From NCBI GenBank assembly GCA_937927265.1, contig CALBCO010000252.1, forward strand, positions 1 to 14,999: 14,999 nucleotides of DNA. Reading direction: 5' to 3'. Below, one piece after another: positions 1-7,286 of this stretch; within the stretch, counting starts at the first letter, position 1, and every line of letters begins with the position of its first letter. This DNA comes from an uncultured Verrucomicrobiae bacterium (GTDB lineage Bacteria > Verrucomicrobiota > Verrucomicrobiia > Palsa-1439). The position numbers were made by a program, and so were the translations under genes. Below the pieces are notes generated by a model. The model searched no databases and was not told the DNA's origin. It saw only the letters and a program-made list of their open reading frames with translations.

Positions 1-410
1 TCTTGTTGAAAAGAAAAACCGCGCGCGGGTTCATCGAATTGACGAGAACTCACCCCGAGGTCCAACAGCACCCCATCCACCGCTGTCACTCCTACACTCA
101 TGAGCACCCGCTCCAACTCCGCATAACTCGCCACCACCAACCGCACTCGCTCCCCAAACTCCCGCAACCGCTCCCGACTCGCGGCCACGGCCTCTTCATC
201 CCAATCCAACCCCAACAACCGGCCACTCGGTCCACTCGCTGCCAACAGCGCCGCCGCATGACCGCCGCCACCGACCGTCCCATCCACATACATCCCCTCG
301 GCCCGCGGCTGTAACCCCTGCACCACCTCCGCCACTAACACCGGCGCGTGATACGCCCCGCCAGTCGGGTCAACCGCCCTCCTTGTTGCGGTTGACTCCG
401 CCCGGCTCAT
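1..410 (-). CDS. rsmH: 16S rRNA (cytosine-1402-N4)-methyltransferase RsmH, 5' part only
   Basis: Partial gene: the first 136 codons are present and the rest lies beyond the left edge. I translated it directly from the minus strand. RsmH (MraW) uses S-adenosylmethionine to methylate N4 of C1402 in the ribosomal P site. Visible family motifs are YHAPVLVAEVV near the start (residues 20-30), the SAM-binding YVDGTVGGGGHAAALL (about 41-56), GLDWDEEAVAASRERL, and VDGVLLDLGVSSRQFD followed by the RGFSF segment. The ATG at 410 overlaps the stop of the preceding small gene as ATGA. There is no clear Shine-Dalgarno sequence ahead of it, so translation is probably coupled to that gene. Position after mraZ is the standard start of the dcw cluster. 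Family identity is certain; the start rests on the overlap and the motif spacing. Confidence 0.95.
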   Translation of the reverse strand, partial: MSRAESTATRRAVDPTGGAYHAPVLVAEVVQGLQPRAEGMYVDGTVGGGGHAAALLAASGPSGRLLGLDWDEEAVAASRERLREFGERVRLVVASYAELERVLMSVGVTAVDGVLLDLGVSSRQFDEPARGFSFQQ

Positions 411-736
411 GGCCGCCAGCCCAGCACACGCGCCCAACTGCGCCAGCGCCAACCATTCCCCGCCCCGCGCTTCACGTTCTCCACCGCGCAGCCGTGGGTC
501 GTGCTCACCAAGTCGGTGGCGATTTCCGGGACTACGTCCGCACCGCCTTCGAGAATCATCGGCCCGCGCCCCGGCCGCCGTGCCGCGACTGGCGAGGCCA
601 CGGCCACCGGCAACGCCGCCCGATCGAGCTTGGGAAACGGATTCATCCGTGGCAACCGCAGGTGGCGAAACTCCCCCTTGAGATTCGTGACCGTGCGGTT
701 CACACTCAAAAAACCAACCATGCCGTCACGGTTCAT
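407..736 (-). CDS. Unrecognised 109-aa basic protein between mraZ and rsmH
   Basis: I do not recognise a family. The product is arginine-rich and basic, with no signal peptide and no membrane segment. It has a hydrophobic-proline middle (LPVAVASPVAARRP), a stretch rich in Gly, Val and Asp (ILEGGADVVPEIATDLV, about residues 61-77) and a Trp/Arg-rich end (WRWRSWARVLGWRP). Positional evidence supports a real gene. Its ATG lies six bases after the mraZ stop, with AGGA five bases before it. Its TGA overlaps the rsmH ATG by four bases. Third codon positions are strongly GC-biased, as in the neighbours. In most bacteria rsmH follows mraZ directly, so this is an addition to the usual order. A role in ribosome maturation or division is only suggested by location. 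It could also be a fast-evolving, lineage-specific reading frame. Confidence 0.65.
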   Translation of the reverse strand: MNRDGMVGFLSVNRTVTNLKGEFRHLRLPRMNPFPKLDRAALPVAVASPVAARRPGRGPMILEGGADVVPEIATDLVSTTHGCAVENVKRGAGNGWRWRSWARVLGWRP

Positions 737-742
737 GTCGTC

Positions 743-1195
743 CTACAACCCCACTTGTTTGGCCGCCTCGGCGAAGTTCGCCATCGCGGCCCGATCCAAC
801 TGCTCCCAACGTTCCGGAGACCAAATCTCAAACCGATTCAATGCCCCAACCAACACTGCATCCTTCGTGATGCCCGCATGACGCAGCAACTCATCGGTCA
901 ACGACACCCGCCCCTGCTTGTCGCAGGGGGTGCCGTGTGCGCGCGACGCAATCACCCGCACCACATCGCGCCGTTCATACTCGCCAATCGAAATCTCGTC
1001 CGCCTTCTGCAACATTTTTTCCATCGCAACGGCCGGCAACACGACCAGACAGTTCTTGGGATCAGGCAACACGTAGAATTCTTGCGAACCTTTCGCCGCT
1101 GCTCGCCACTTCGCCGGAATCGCCAGCCGTTTCTTGTCATCCACCGAGTGTCGAAACGTGCCAACGAACACCGTTCTTTTCAGCGCTGTGACCAT
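743..1195 (-). CDS. mraZ: Transcriptional regulator MraZ
   Basis: A 150-aa protein of the usual MraZ length. It has two tandem AbrB-like half domains, each carrying the DxxxR-type signature: DDKKRLAIPAKWR at about residues 19-31 and CDKQGRVSLTDELL at about 91-104. MraZ is known to form a ring-shaped oligomer that binds TGGGN direct repeats and represses its own dcw operon. The ATG at 1195 is preceded by AAAAGGA, only two bases away, which is unusually tight. An in-frame GTG at codon 9 would give a start closer to many relatives, so the exact start is less certain than the identity. The gene stands 104 bp from the metG stop and has its own operator-like repeats (1206-1250). That argues for a separate transcript that continues into the small gene and rsmH. 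Confidence 0.95.
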   Translation of the reverse strand: MVTALKRTVFVGTFRHSVDDKKRLAIPAKWRAAAKGSQEFYVLPDPKNCLVVLPAVAMEKMLQKADEISIGEYERRDVVRVIASRAHGTPCDKQGRVSLTDELLRHAGITKDAVLVGALNRFEIWSPERWEQLDRAAMANFAEAAKQVGL

Positions 1196-1205
1196 TGTCC
1201 TTTTA

Positions 1206-1250
1206 ACCCATTATTCCCCACGACGCACCACGTTCTCCCACACAACTCCA
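1206..1250 (-). promoter_or_regulatory. MraZ operator: five TGGNN boxes at 10-bp period
   Basis: Read on the minus strand toward mraZ, the boxes are TGGAG (1250-1246), TGGGA (1240-1236), TGGTG (1230-1226), TGGGG (1220-1216) and TGGGT (1210-1206). Each pair is separated by exactly five bases. This matches the known MraZ recognition pattern, TGGGN direct repeats with 5-nt spacers. Three units fit exactly and two (TGGAG, TGGTG) have one change. The last box ends 10 bp before the mraZ ATG. Confidence 0.88.
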
Positions 1251-1254
1251 AAAG

Positions 1255-1281
1255 AGTCAACAACTTTTTCAAATATTTTTT
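1255..1281 (-). promoter_or_regulatory. Possible -35 and UP-like element of the mraZ promoter
   Basis: An A/T-rich tract on the minus strand (AAAAAATATTTGAAAAAG, 1281-1264) stands out from the GC-rich surroundings. It resembles an UP element and lies just ahead of TTGACT (1260-1255), a five-of-six match to a -35 box. No convincing -10 hexamer follows at 16-18 bp; the corresponding bases fall inside the MraZ boxes. This is a suggestion only. Confidence 0.35.
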
Positions 1282-1299
1282 CGCCGCGAGTTTTTCCGC

Positions 1300-2811
1300 T
1301 CAGATTTTACGCGGAAACAATGGCGCCAACGCGCCCAGCCTGCCACCGGCGGCCAACCCTCCCCACCGAAGTTCTTCCCCAATCCGCCCCACCCTCGCCG
1401 ATAATCCGAGCTGCGCGCGAATGTTTTCCGCGATCTGCGGCATCACCGGCGCAATCATCACCCCAAGCCACCGCGACGTCTCCGCGAGATTGTACAACAC
1501 CGTGTCGAGCCGCGTCGCTTGCTCCGGTTGCTTCGCGAGTTTGAACGGCGCCGTCTCCTCCACATACCGGTTCGCGCGCACCACCAACGCGCGCACCGCT
1601 TCGAGCGCGCCCGACAAATCCAACGCGTCCATCGCCGCGCGATACGCCGCGCTCGCTCGCTCGCACTCCGCCCGCAAATCCTCCGCCGCCGCGCGCGGCA
1701 CCATGCCGCCGCGGTACCGTTGAATCATCGTGAGGCTGCGATTGACGAGATTGCCCAGATCATTCGCCAACTCCGAGTTGTACACCGACACAAATTTCGC
1801 TTCCGCGAAATCACTGTCGTTGGCGCCGAGTGGCCCGTAGGCCGCGAGGAAATATCGGAACGCGTCGAGTCCGTACTCCGCGACGTACCGGTCGATCTTC
1901 TCCAGCTCAATGAAATTACCGAGGCTCTTGCTCATCTTCTGGCCCTCGGCAATCCAGAACCCGTGCGCGTACACCTGCCGGGGCAACTCACGCTTCAACG
2001 CCAGCAACAACGCCGGCCAAATCACCGCGTGAAACCACAAAATATCTTTCGCCATCAAATGCACATCCGCCGGCCACCACTGCCGGCGCTCGTCGGTGTC
2101 CACCGTCGAGAGATAATTGATCAGCGCGTCCACCCACACATAGATCACGTGCCCCGGATCGCCCGGCACCTGAATCCCCCACTCCCCCGCGCCCGTGCGC
2201 GAGATCGGCACATCATTCAGTCCTTCCCGGATCCGATTCATCACCTCGTTGCGGCGCACCTCCGGTTGCACAAACTTCGGCTCCGCCTCCATCTTCTGCA
2301 GCAGCGTGTCGGCGTACTTGCTCAACCGAAAGAAATAATTCTTCTCCGTCTTCCGCACGAGCGGTTTGCCATTGATCGGTGATTTGTATTCGTACTCCTT
2401 CGCCTTGTTCTCCGGCACGTACTCCTCCTGCCCCGCGTCATACCAACCTTCGTACTCGCCGAGATACACGTCACCGGATTTCAACAACTCCCCCACGTAC
2501 TGTTGCACCTTGGTCTTGTGGCGGTCCTGCGAGGTACGGATGAAATCGTCGTTACTGATCCCGAGTTTGCGGAACGTCTCCTGAAACACCGCCGCGTTCT
2601 GGTCGGCCCACTGTTGCGGCGTCAACCCGCGTTCCCGGGCGGAATCCACCACTTTCGCCGCGTGCTCGTCGGTGCCGGTCAGGAAGAACACGTCATCGCC
2701 GCACAGACGGTGGTACCGTGCCGCAATGTCGGCAATGGTCGTCGTATAAACATGGCCGATATGCGGCCGGTCATTCACATAATAAATGGGCGTGGTGACG
2801 TAAAATTTCAT
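1300..2811 (-). CDS. metG: Methionyl-tRNA synthetase
   Basis: Class I aminoacyl-tRNA synthetase that charges tRNA-Met. The 503-aa protein has the HIGH signature at residues 17-20 (PHIGHVYTT), GTDEH at 46-50 and KMSKS at 292-296 (GQKMSKSLGN), followed by an anticodon-binding helical domain. The insertion region that carries a Cys zinc knuckle in E. coli-type enzymes here reads EGWYDAGQEEYVPE and lacks those cysteines. It therefore resembles the zinc-free bacterial type. There is no C-terminal EMAP-like tRNA-binding domain; the chain stops shortly after residue 490. The ATG at 2811 gives the canonical MKFYVTTPIYYVND start. No clear Shine-Dalgarno sequence precedes it. The gene is flanked by the repeat-rich spacer upstream and the mraZ operator region downstream, so it is probably transcribed alone. 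Confidence 0.97.
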   Translation of the reverse strand: MKFYVTTPIYYVNDRPHIGHVYTTTIADIAARYHRLCGDDVFFLTGTDEHAAKVVDSARERGLTPQQWADQNAAVFQETFRKLGISNDDFIRTSQDRHKTKVQQYVGELLKSGDVYLGEYEGWYDAGQEEYVPENKAKEYEYKSPINGKPLVRKTEKNYFFRLSKYADTLLQKMEAEPKFVQPEVRRNEVMNRIREGLNDVPISRTGAGEWGIQVPGDPGHVIYVWVDALINYLSTVDTDERRQWWPADVHLMAKDILWFHAVIWPALLLALKRELPRQVYAHGFWIAEGQKMSKSLGNFIELEKIDRYVAEYGLDAFRYFLAAYGPLGANDSDFAEAKFVSVYNSELANDLGNLVNRSLTMIQRYRGGMVPRAAAEDLRAECERASAAYRAAMDALDLSGALEAVRALVVRANRYVEETAPFKLAKQPEQATRLDTVLYNLAETSRWLGVMIAPVMPQIAENIRAQLGLSARVGRIGEELRWGGLAAGGRLGALAPLFPRKI

Positions 2812-2818
2812 CGCGCGG

Positions 2819-2847
2819 ATATTTGCAGCTTACCGGCACAGAGTCAA
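2819..2847 (-). promoter_or_regulatory. Candidate metG promoter
   Basis: On the minus strand TTGACT (2847-2842) is separated by 17 bp from AAATAT (2824-2819), which ends 7 nt before the metG ATG. The -35 fits well (five of six) and the -10 only moderately (three of six). If used, the mRNA would have almost no leader, which agrees with the missing Shine-Dalgarno sequence. Confidence 0.35.
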
Positions 2848-2869
2848 CGCCCCAGCCGGCAACAGCAAC

Positions 2870-2885
2870 CACGGAGACACGGAGA
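2870..2885. repeat. Tandem octamer CACGGAGA x2
   Basis: Two exact copies of CACGGAGA stand side by side on the plus strand, directly followed by an A-rich run. This phrasing resembles degenerate intergenic repeats of PVC-group genomes. Membership in a dispersed family cannot be shown from one window. Confidence 0.5.
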
Positions 2886-2941
2886 AAAACACAACAAGGC
2901 ACAACAAAAAGGCCGCTGGGCAAAGAACCGACTTCTGGCTG

Positions 2942-2960
2942 GCCGACTCTGTGAGTCGGC
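2942..2960. repeat. Perfect hairpin in the metG upstream spacer
   Basis: GCCGACT (2942-2948) and AGTCGGC (2954-2960) form a perfect 7-bp inverted repeat around the 5-nt loop CTGTG. No T-run follows on either strand, so it is not a typical intrinsic terminator. It may be part of a small repeat element. Confidence 0.55.
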
Positions 2961-2977
2961 GAAATCCCCGACAAAGA

Positions 2978-3009
2978 CATGGTGGGATGGGCATCCCTGC
3001 CCGTCCATG
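2978..3009. repeat. Palindromic block flanked by CATGG/CCATG
   Basis: The outer arms CATGG (2978-2982) and CCATG (3005-3009) enclose two mutually exclusive small hairpins: GGGAT/ATCCC around GGGC, and GGGCA/TGCCC around TCCC. The overall form is that of a compact repeat unit rather than coding sequence. Confidence 0.5.
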
Positions 3010-3117
3010 GCCGTTTCCGACTAAATGTTGGAACTGCCGATAACGGCCAGCCCATCCGTCCGCGACGCGACCGCGTCCTTGCCTTTGCGATCGGTGCGCG
3101 CTCTTGCGGGTATTCCC

Positions 3118-3147
3118 ATCCGTGTTGATCCGCGTGAATCTGTGGCT
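3118..3147. repeat. Three degenerate tandem decamers reaching into a stop codon
   Basis: On the plus strand ATCCGTGTTG (3118-3127), ATCCGCGTGA (3128-3137) and ATCTGTGGCT (3138-3147) are consecutive variants of one 10-bp unit. The last unit covers most of the stop codon (3146-3148) of the minus-strand sugar-phosphate transferase gene. The repeat may have supplied that stop. Confidence 0.55.
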
Positions 3148-4225
3148 ACCGGTTTCCACCGACTTGCTCCAACACGGTCACGATGGCGAGGATGCAAAGA
3201 GCCTGAACAATCACAATCAACGCAGCCGTCATCTCCGACCACAACAACACGGTCGCGCCGAGACCGAGCGTCAGTGTGATGAGGTAGATCAACGTCACCG
3301 CCCAACTCTGCGGCAGACCGAGCCGCACCAGCCGGTGGGAAATATGGTTGGCATCGGCGGTGTACACCGGCACACCGCGGCGGAACCGGTGCCACATCAC
3401 CATCGCCATGTCCGCCAACGGCACCGCCAGCACCAACAACGGAATCAACACCGGCAGATACGTCGGCGTCCCCGGCTGATAAAACGTGCCGAGCACCGGC
3501 AACACGGCCAGCATGTACCCGATGAAATGACTGCCGGCATCACCGAGGAAGATCGTGGCCGGCTTGAAATTGTACGGCAGGAAACCGAGCAGCGCCCCGG
3601 CGAGCGCCAACGCCAACAAGCACACGAAATACTGCCCCTGAACCGCCGCGATGAACGCAAACAGCCCCGCGCACACCAGCCCGACACCCGCGCACAGGCC
3701 GTCCATGTTATCGAGAAAATTTAGCGCGTTGGTGATCGTCACGATCCACAACACAGTGATGAGGAAATTCACCCACGGGCTGGCGATGAACAAGGTCACT
3801 TTCATCCCGGCCGCCGCGACGAGCGCCGCGATGATCAGTTGCCCCAGCAATTTCTTGCCGGCGGGCAAATCATGTTTGTCGTCGTACAACCCCAACGCCA
3901 CCATCAGCGCCCCGCCGACAAGCAGTACCAGCAGTTTAGGCAACACGGTGAACGCGCCGTCGAGATACGGCTGCATTTCCGCCCACTCGAACCAATTCAA
4001 TACCGGCAGGACCACGAGCATATTGAACAACAAATTCATCGTAAACGCGCCGAACACCGCCAGGCCGCCGAGCAACGGCATCGCGCCTTCGTGGATTTTG
4101 CGCGCGGAGTCAGGATGATCCACGAATTGCCAGCGGTGGGACACCTGCCGCAGGATCGGCGTCAGGACGAGCGCCAGCACAAAGCTGATGTCGAACACAT
4201 AGAAGTAAGCCAGAATCCAGCGCAT
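3146..4225 (-). CDS. Polyprenyl-phosphate sugar-1-phosphate transferase (WecA/TagO/MraY family)
   Basis: A 359-aa polytopic inner-membrane enzyme of glycosyltransferase family 4 in the Pfam sense. It would transfer a sugar-1-phosphate (typically GlcNAc-1-P) from a UDP-sugar to undecaprenyl phosphate, the first step of a lipid-linked glycan. Family motifs are visible: LYDDKHDLPAGKKLLGQ with the Asp pair at residues 115-116, NFLDNMDG at 169-176, FLGDAGS at 226-232, and ANHISHRLVRLG with the HISHR motif at 294-298. About ten hydrophobic segments separate them. It is WecA/TagO-like rather than MraY, because the HISHR loop and the glycan operon context fit that branch; the exact sugar is unknown. 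The ATG at 4225 gives a membrane-like N-terminus, and only one base separates it from the upstream GT4 stop. An upstream in-frame ATG at 4315 would overlap the GT4 gene by 89 bp and adds a non-family polar extension. Confidence 0.88.
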   Translation of the reverse strand: MRWILAYFYVFDISFVLALVLTPILRQVSHRWQFVDHPDSARKIHEGAMPLLGGLAVFGAFTMNLLFNMLVVLPVLNWFEWAEMQPYLDGAFTVLPKLLVLLVGGALMVALGLYDDKHDLPAGKKLLGQLIIAALVAAAGMKVTLFIASPWVNFLITVLWIVTITNALNFLDNMDGLCAGVGLVCAGLFAFIAAVQGQYFVCLLALALAGALLGFLPYNFKPATIFLGDAGSHFIGYMLAVLPVLGTFYQPGTPTYLPVLIPLLVLAVPLADMAMVMWHRFRRGVPVYTADANHISHRLVRLGLPQSWAVTLIYLITLTLGLGATVLLWSEMTAALIVIVQALCILAIVTVLEQVGGNR

Positions 4226-4226
4226 C

Positions 4227-5294
4227 TTAGAGCAATTTCCGGTAGAGGTTGTGAATCTGTTCGACCATGTGCTCCTCGCCAAACTGTTGCCGGACCAATT
4301 CCCGGCCACGCGCACCCATCCTAGCGGCCAGCGCCTTGTCGCGCAACAACCGAATCACTGCCTCAGCCACTCCCACCACGTCGCCGGCACGCACCAAAAA
4401 ACCAGTTTCACCATCGCGGCAGACTTCGCGCGCGCCGTCCACGTCGAACGCCACGACCGGCCGGCCGGCCGCCAGCGCCTGCACCAACGTCCGCGGCAAC
4501 CCTTCGCGCAAGGACAAATGCACGAGCACACTCATCCGGGCGATCTGGGCCGGTATCTCTTCCGGCCGCACCAACCCGGTAAACTCCGCCGGCTGCTGCG
4601 CATATTTCTGCCGGTAAATCCCGTCGCCGACCAATAGAAAGCGCGCTTCGGGTACCGCCGCCTTGATCTTCGGCAGGGCCGCGAAAAAAAACTCGTGCCC
4701 CTTCAACCGAAAAAACCGCGCGATCTTACCCACCACCGCACCGTGCGGCGGCGGCAATTGCAAATACGGCTCAAGGTTCATCCCACTGTGAATCGTCACA
4801 AACTTGCCCGCCACCCCCGCCGCTTGATACTGCGCGGTCATCGCGTCGGCGACCGAAATGAACTGCGTCGTCCACTCCGCCGCGAGTTGCTCCGCCCAGC
4901 GGAAGAGCCAGTTTCCCACTGGGTTTTGGTACGGATAAAACGACGGGCCGTGAATTGTATGCACCACCACCGGCACGCCGGCCAGTTGCGCCGCCAATCG
5001 CCCCAGCAAGCCGGCCTTGCCGCTGTGCGTGTGGACGATGTCGTACCGGCGTTCTCGGAACAGTCGGCACAATACCCGGCAGGCTTGCACGTCGAATACG
5101 GGATTCGGCTCACGCCGCAGTGCGTGGATGATCGTCACCGGCATTCCGGCCTCAAGTGCACCTTCCGGCCCCGTCTGTGGCCCGCTAATGAGGTCCACGT
5201 CCCATCCGCGTCTTCTTAGGCCGAGGCAGGTGGCTACCGTGTTTTCCTGCGCTCCGCCGACAATCAACCGCGTGATGACATGGGCGACTTTCAT
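4227..5294 (-). CDS. GT4-type (GT-B fold) glycosyltransferase
   Basis: A 355-aa cytoplasmic glycosyltransferase that probably adds a sugar to the lipid-linked intermediate made by its downstream neighbour. The N-terminal acceptor domain opens with KVAHVITRLIVGGAQENT, typical of the family, followed by YDIVHTHSGKAGLLGRLAA and VVVHTIHG. The C-terminal donor domain has GKIARFFRLKGHEFFFAALP (about 189-208), FLLVGDG (219-225) and REGLPRTLVQALAAGRPVVA (263-282). The usual EX7E donor-binding motif here reads E264-x7-Q272, so the second Glu is replaced by Gln. Its ATG directly abuts the TAA of the upstream gene, and GAGGTG nine bases before it can serve as the ribosome binding site. The organisation indicates one operon of three glycan genes. 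The sugar donor and linkage cannot be assigned. Confidence 0.9.
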   Translation of the reverse strand: MKVAHVITRLIVGGAQENTVATCLGLRRRGWDVDLISGPQTGPEGALEAGMPVTIIHALRREPNPVFDVQACRVLCRLFRERRYDIVHTHSGKAGLLGRLAAQLAGVPVVVHTIHGPSFYPYQNPVGNWLFRWAEQLAAEWTTQFISVADAMTAQYQAAGVAGKFVTIHSGMNLEPYLQLPPPHGAVVGKIARFFRLKGHEFFFAALPKIKAAVPEARFLLVGDGIYRQKYAQQPAEFTGLVRPEEIPAQIARMSVLVHLSLREGLPRTLVQALAAGRPVVAFDVDGAREVCRDGETGFLVRAGDVVGVAEAVIRLLRDKALAARMGARGRELVRQQFGEEHMVEQIHNLYRKLL

Positions 5295-7277
5295 TTACCG
5301 CTGCACCTCATACACAACCCCTACCGGTGACCGAAATATCTCCCGTGCGTGTTGCTGCAGGAACTGCCGAAAGGCCGACCAATCCAACTCCTGCAAATAA
5401 CTGTACCCGGCTTGCAACCGCCTGAGCTCCGGGAAGCTAATATAAACATGGGTCACGCCCAGCTCCCCGACTGGGTTTTCCGCTCCCACCAACGGATGCC
5501 GGTCAAACGCCGTCGCCCACACGACCGCATGCCGCGCCAACGCCACCCGCGCCTCGCCGACGTACAGCACTTTGGCGTGGGGCGGCAGATGCTCGTTCAT
5601 CCACAGCACCGGCGCCAATACCCCGCCCCCAACCCGCGCCAAAAACTCCGAACGCGACATCTGCCCGGCTAAATGTTGCGCCAAACTGATCCGCGCCGGC
5701 ACTCGTTCCGGCTGTTCCCCGTCCACCAAGTTGTTCAACGCCAAACCACACAACCCCACCCACACCGTCACGCCGACCGCGACTCGCGCGGACCGGCCCG
5801 TCCGCGCCAACCCGTAGCCCGCCAACAACGCCACCAACGGCACCACCGGAAACAAAAATCGCCATGGCCGAAATGTAAACAAGTACCAGCCGACATACCC
5901 GGTCACAAACAACCATCCCGTCAATGCCGCTGTCAACTCCATCTTCCCGACCAACAGAACCACGGGCGCGGCCATCAACAACCAAGGCACCGCCCGCGCT
6001 TCCGCAAACGAATAATGCCACGGCCGCTCCACCAGTTCCCACAACCCGCGCCAATCAAACACCGGATAATGCCGCTCGGCAAACAACGCCGCCTGCGCCG
6101 CGCTCCAATGCGGACTCGGCCAGAGATTGGTCAACAGCGGATACACCGGGTTGCCAGCCAACCACCAATTCTTCACCAGCCACGGCGTCACCGGCAAAAT
6201 CGCCAAGAGCAAATAACCCATCGCCAACGGCACCGACCGCCGCCGTGCCACCAGCACGATCACGCAGGGCAACAACACCACCGGCACCGCCGTCCATTTC
6301 GTCGCCACCGCCATCCCAGCCGCGAGGGCCGACAACCACAGAGAGGCACGCGATACACCATTCGGATCGTCGGCTAGCAGCGCCCCAAACGCGAGCACGG
6401 CAAAAAATGTGGTCGCCAAATCAATCCGGGCGGTCTGACTCAAGTCCTGCACAAACGGCAGGCAATAGAACAACGCTGCGGCTACCACACCAATGTTGCG
6501 ATTCCACAAGCGCAGGCCCGTCGCATACACGGCCAGCGCCGCAAGCACGCTGAACATCCAGTGCAATAGTTTGGCCGCGCCGTCTCCGCTGGTGTTGCAG
6601 CCGATCCAGTAAAGCATCTCAGTCAATTGGGGCAGGTTCGAATAAAAATTATGCGGCAGAAAAACAATCCGCCCCGCCCGGTTGTATTCGGCCAACGCAC
6701 CGAGGTGGTATTCAAGTTCGTCGTACTCGAACGGTGGCGCGAGCGCGCCGGGCAGATTCAGCAACGCGGCCACCAACGCGCCGAGCAAAAACAATTTCGC
6801 CGTGCCCGAAATTCGTCCGGTGGCCAATTGGAAATCGCGCGCGAATTGGCGCGGGGCCGGCAACACCCAGACTCCCACCGCTGCGAGACACCACGGCAGC
6901 CCTGCCGTTACCGTCGCGCCGGCCACCAGCGCCGCCACCGCCAACAGCCACAACCCCAGCGCCAGCGCCAACAACAATCCCAGCCAATCACGGTGCGGGA
7001 TGAGCCCTCCGACCACGGTGGCACCAAGCCCCAACGCTGTGGCCAGAATCGCCGCCGCCACCGTCGCGTCGAGCAAGGCTCGCCATAGTGTTTCGCCGAG
7101 GTACGGGCCTGGTGACAAATCGGCCGCCGCGGCGCTAAACAGTTGCACCGGCCACAACCAAGCATCAAAACGGAACAGCCAGAGCAACGCCAAACCGGCA
7201 ACCCAAGCGAAGACGAGAAACTGCCGCAAAGACGGCGACATACTCCATGCAGGAGAATTCGAGGCTGGCGATTCCAT
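5295..7277 (-). CDS. GT39-like (GT-C) polytopic membrane glycosyltransferase
   Basis: A 660-aa integral membrane protein with many hydrophobic segments. The extramembrane segment PPFEYDELEYHL (residues 181-192) lies after the fourth or fifth helix and carries the acidic D186-E187 pair expected in the first large loop of dolichyl-phosphate-mannose mannosyltransferase-like (PMT/ArnT) enzymes. This is followed by HNFYSNLPQLTEMLY and repeated Trp-rich helices. Such enzymes use polyprenyl-phosphate sugars on the outer face of the membrane to glycosylate lipids or proteins. The long N-terminal part (about 1-170) with several helices before the catalytic loop is larger than in classic ArnT. The gene leads the operon with the GT4 and sugar-phosphate transferase genes (TAA directly abutting ATG). 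Start: the ATG at 7277 fits the promoter-like sequence; the ATG at 7241 (residue 13) is an alternative. Family assignment is firm at the superfamily level only. Confidence 0.82.
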   Translation of the reverse strand: MESPASNSPAWSMSPSLRQFLVFAWVAGLALLWLFRFDAWLWPVQLFSAAAADLSPGPYLGETLWRALLDATVAAAILATALGLGATVVGGLIPHRDWLGLLLALALGLWLLAVAALVAGATVTAGLPWCLAAVGVWVLPAPRQFARDFQLATGRISGTAKLFLLGALVAALLNLPGALAPPFEYDELEYHLGALAEYNRAGRIVFLPHNFYSNLPQLTEMLYWIGCNTSGDGAAKLLHWMFSVLAALAVYATGLRLWNRNIGVVAAALFYCLPFVQDLSQTARIDLATTFFAVLAFGALLADDPNGVSRASLWLSALAAGMAVATKWTAVPVVLLPCVIVLVARRRSVPLAMGYLLLAILPVTPWLVKNWWLAGNPVYPLLTNLWPSPHWSAAQAALFAERHYPVFDWRGLWELVERPWHYSFAEARAVPWLLMAAPVVLLVGKMELTAALTGWLFVTGYVGWYLFTFRPWRFLFPVVPLVALLAGYGLARTGRSARVAVGVTVWVGLCGLALNNLVDGEQPERVPARISLAQHLAGQMSRSEFLARVGGGVLAPVLWMNEHLPPHAKVLYVGEARVALARHAVVWATAFDRHPLVGAENPVGELGVTHVYISFPELRRLQAGYSYLQELDWSAFRQFLQQHAREIFRSPVGVVYEVQR

Positions 7278-7286
7278 GCGGGCCGC

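Larger units (their letters stand above)
2812..3145. other. 334-bp gene-free spacer filled with short repeats and palindromes
   Basis: No coding region was identified between the stop of the sugar-phosphate transferase gene and metG. The stretch contains several distinct small elements: decamer repeats at its right end (3118-3147), a perfect hairpin (2942-2960), a palindromic block (2978-3009) and an octamer tandem (2870-2885). Frames here give Arg- and Pro-rich chains with no family signature, including the phrase RFTRINTDGN. I associate such translations with repeat-derived phantom ORFs of verrucomicrobial genomes. The left end carries the probable metG promoter. Confidence 0.7.

Noticed and set aside
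383..1723. Long open frame on the plus strand, antisense to rsmH leader genes, mraZ and metG
   Set aside because: The translation is Arg/His/Pro-rich without family motifs, while the minus strand encodes clear MraZ and MetG; it is a shadow caused by high GC.
2830..3159. Several overlapping 80-170-codon frames in the spacer before metG
   Set aside because: They overlap each other on both strands, cross tandem repeats and palindromes, and give low-complexity basic chains typical of repeat-derived phantom ORFs.
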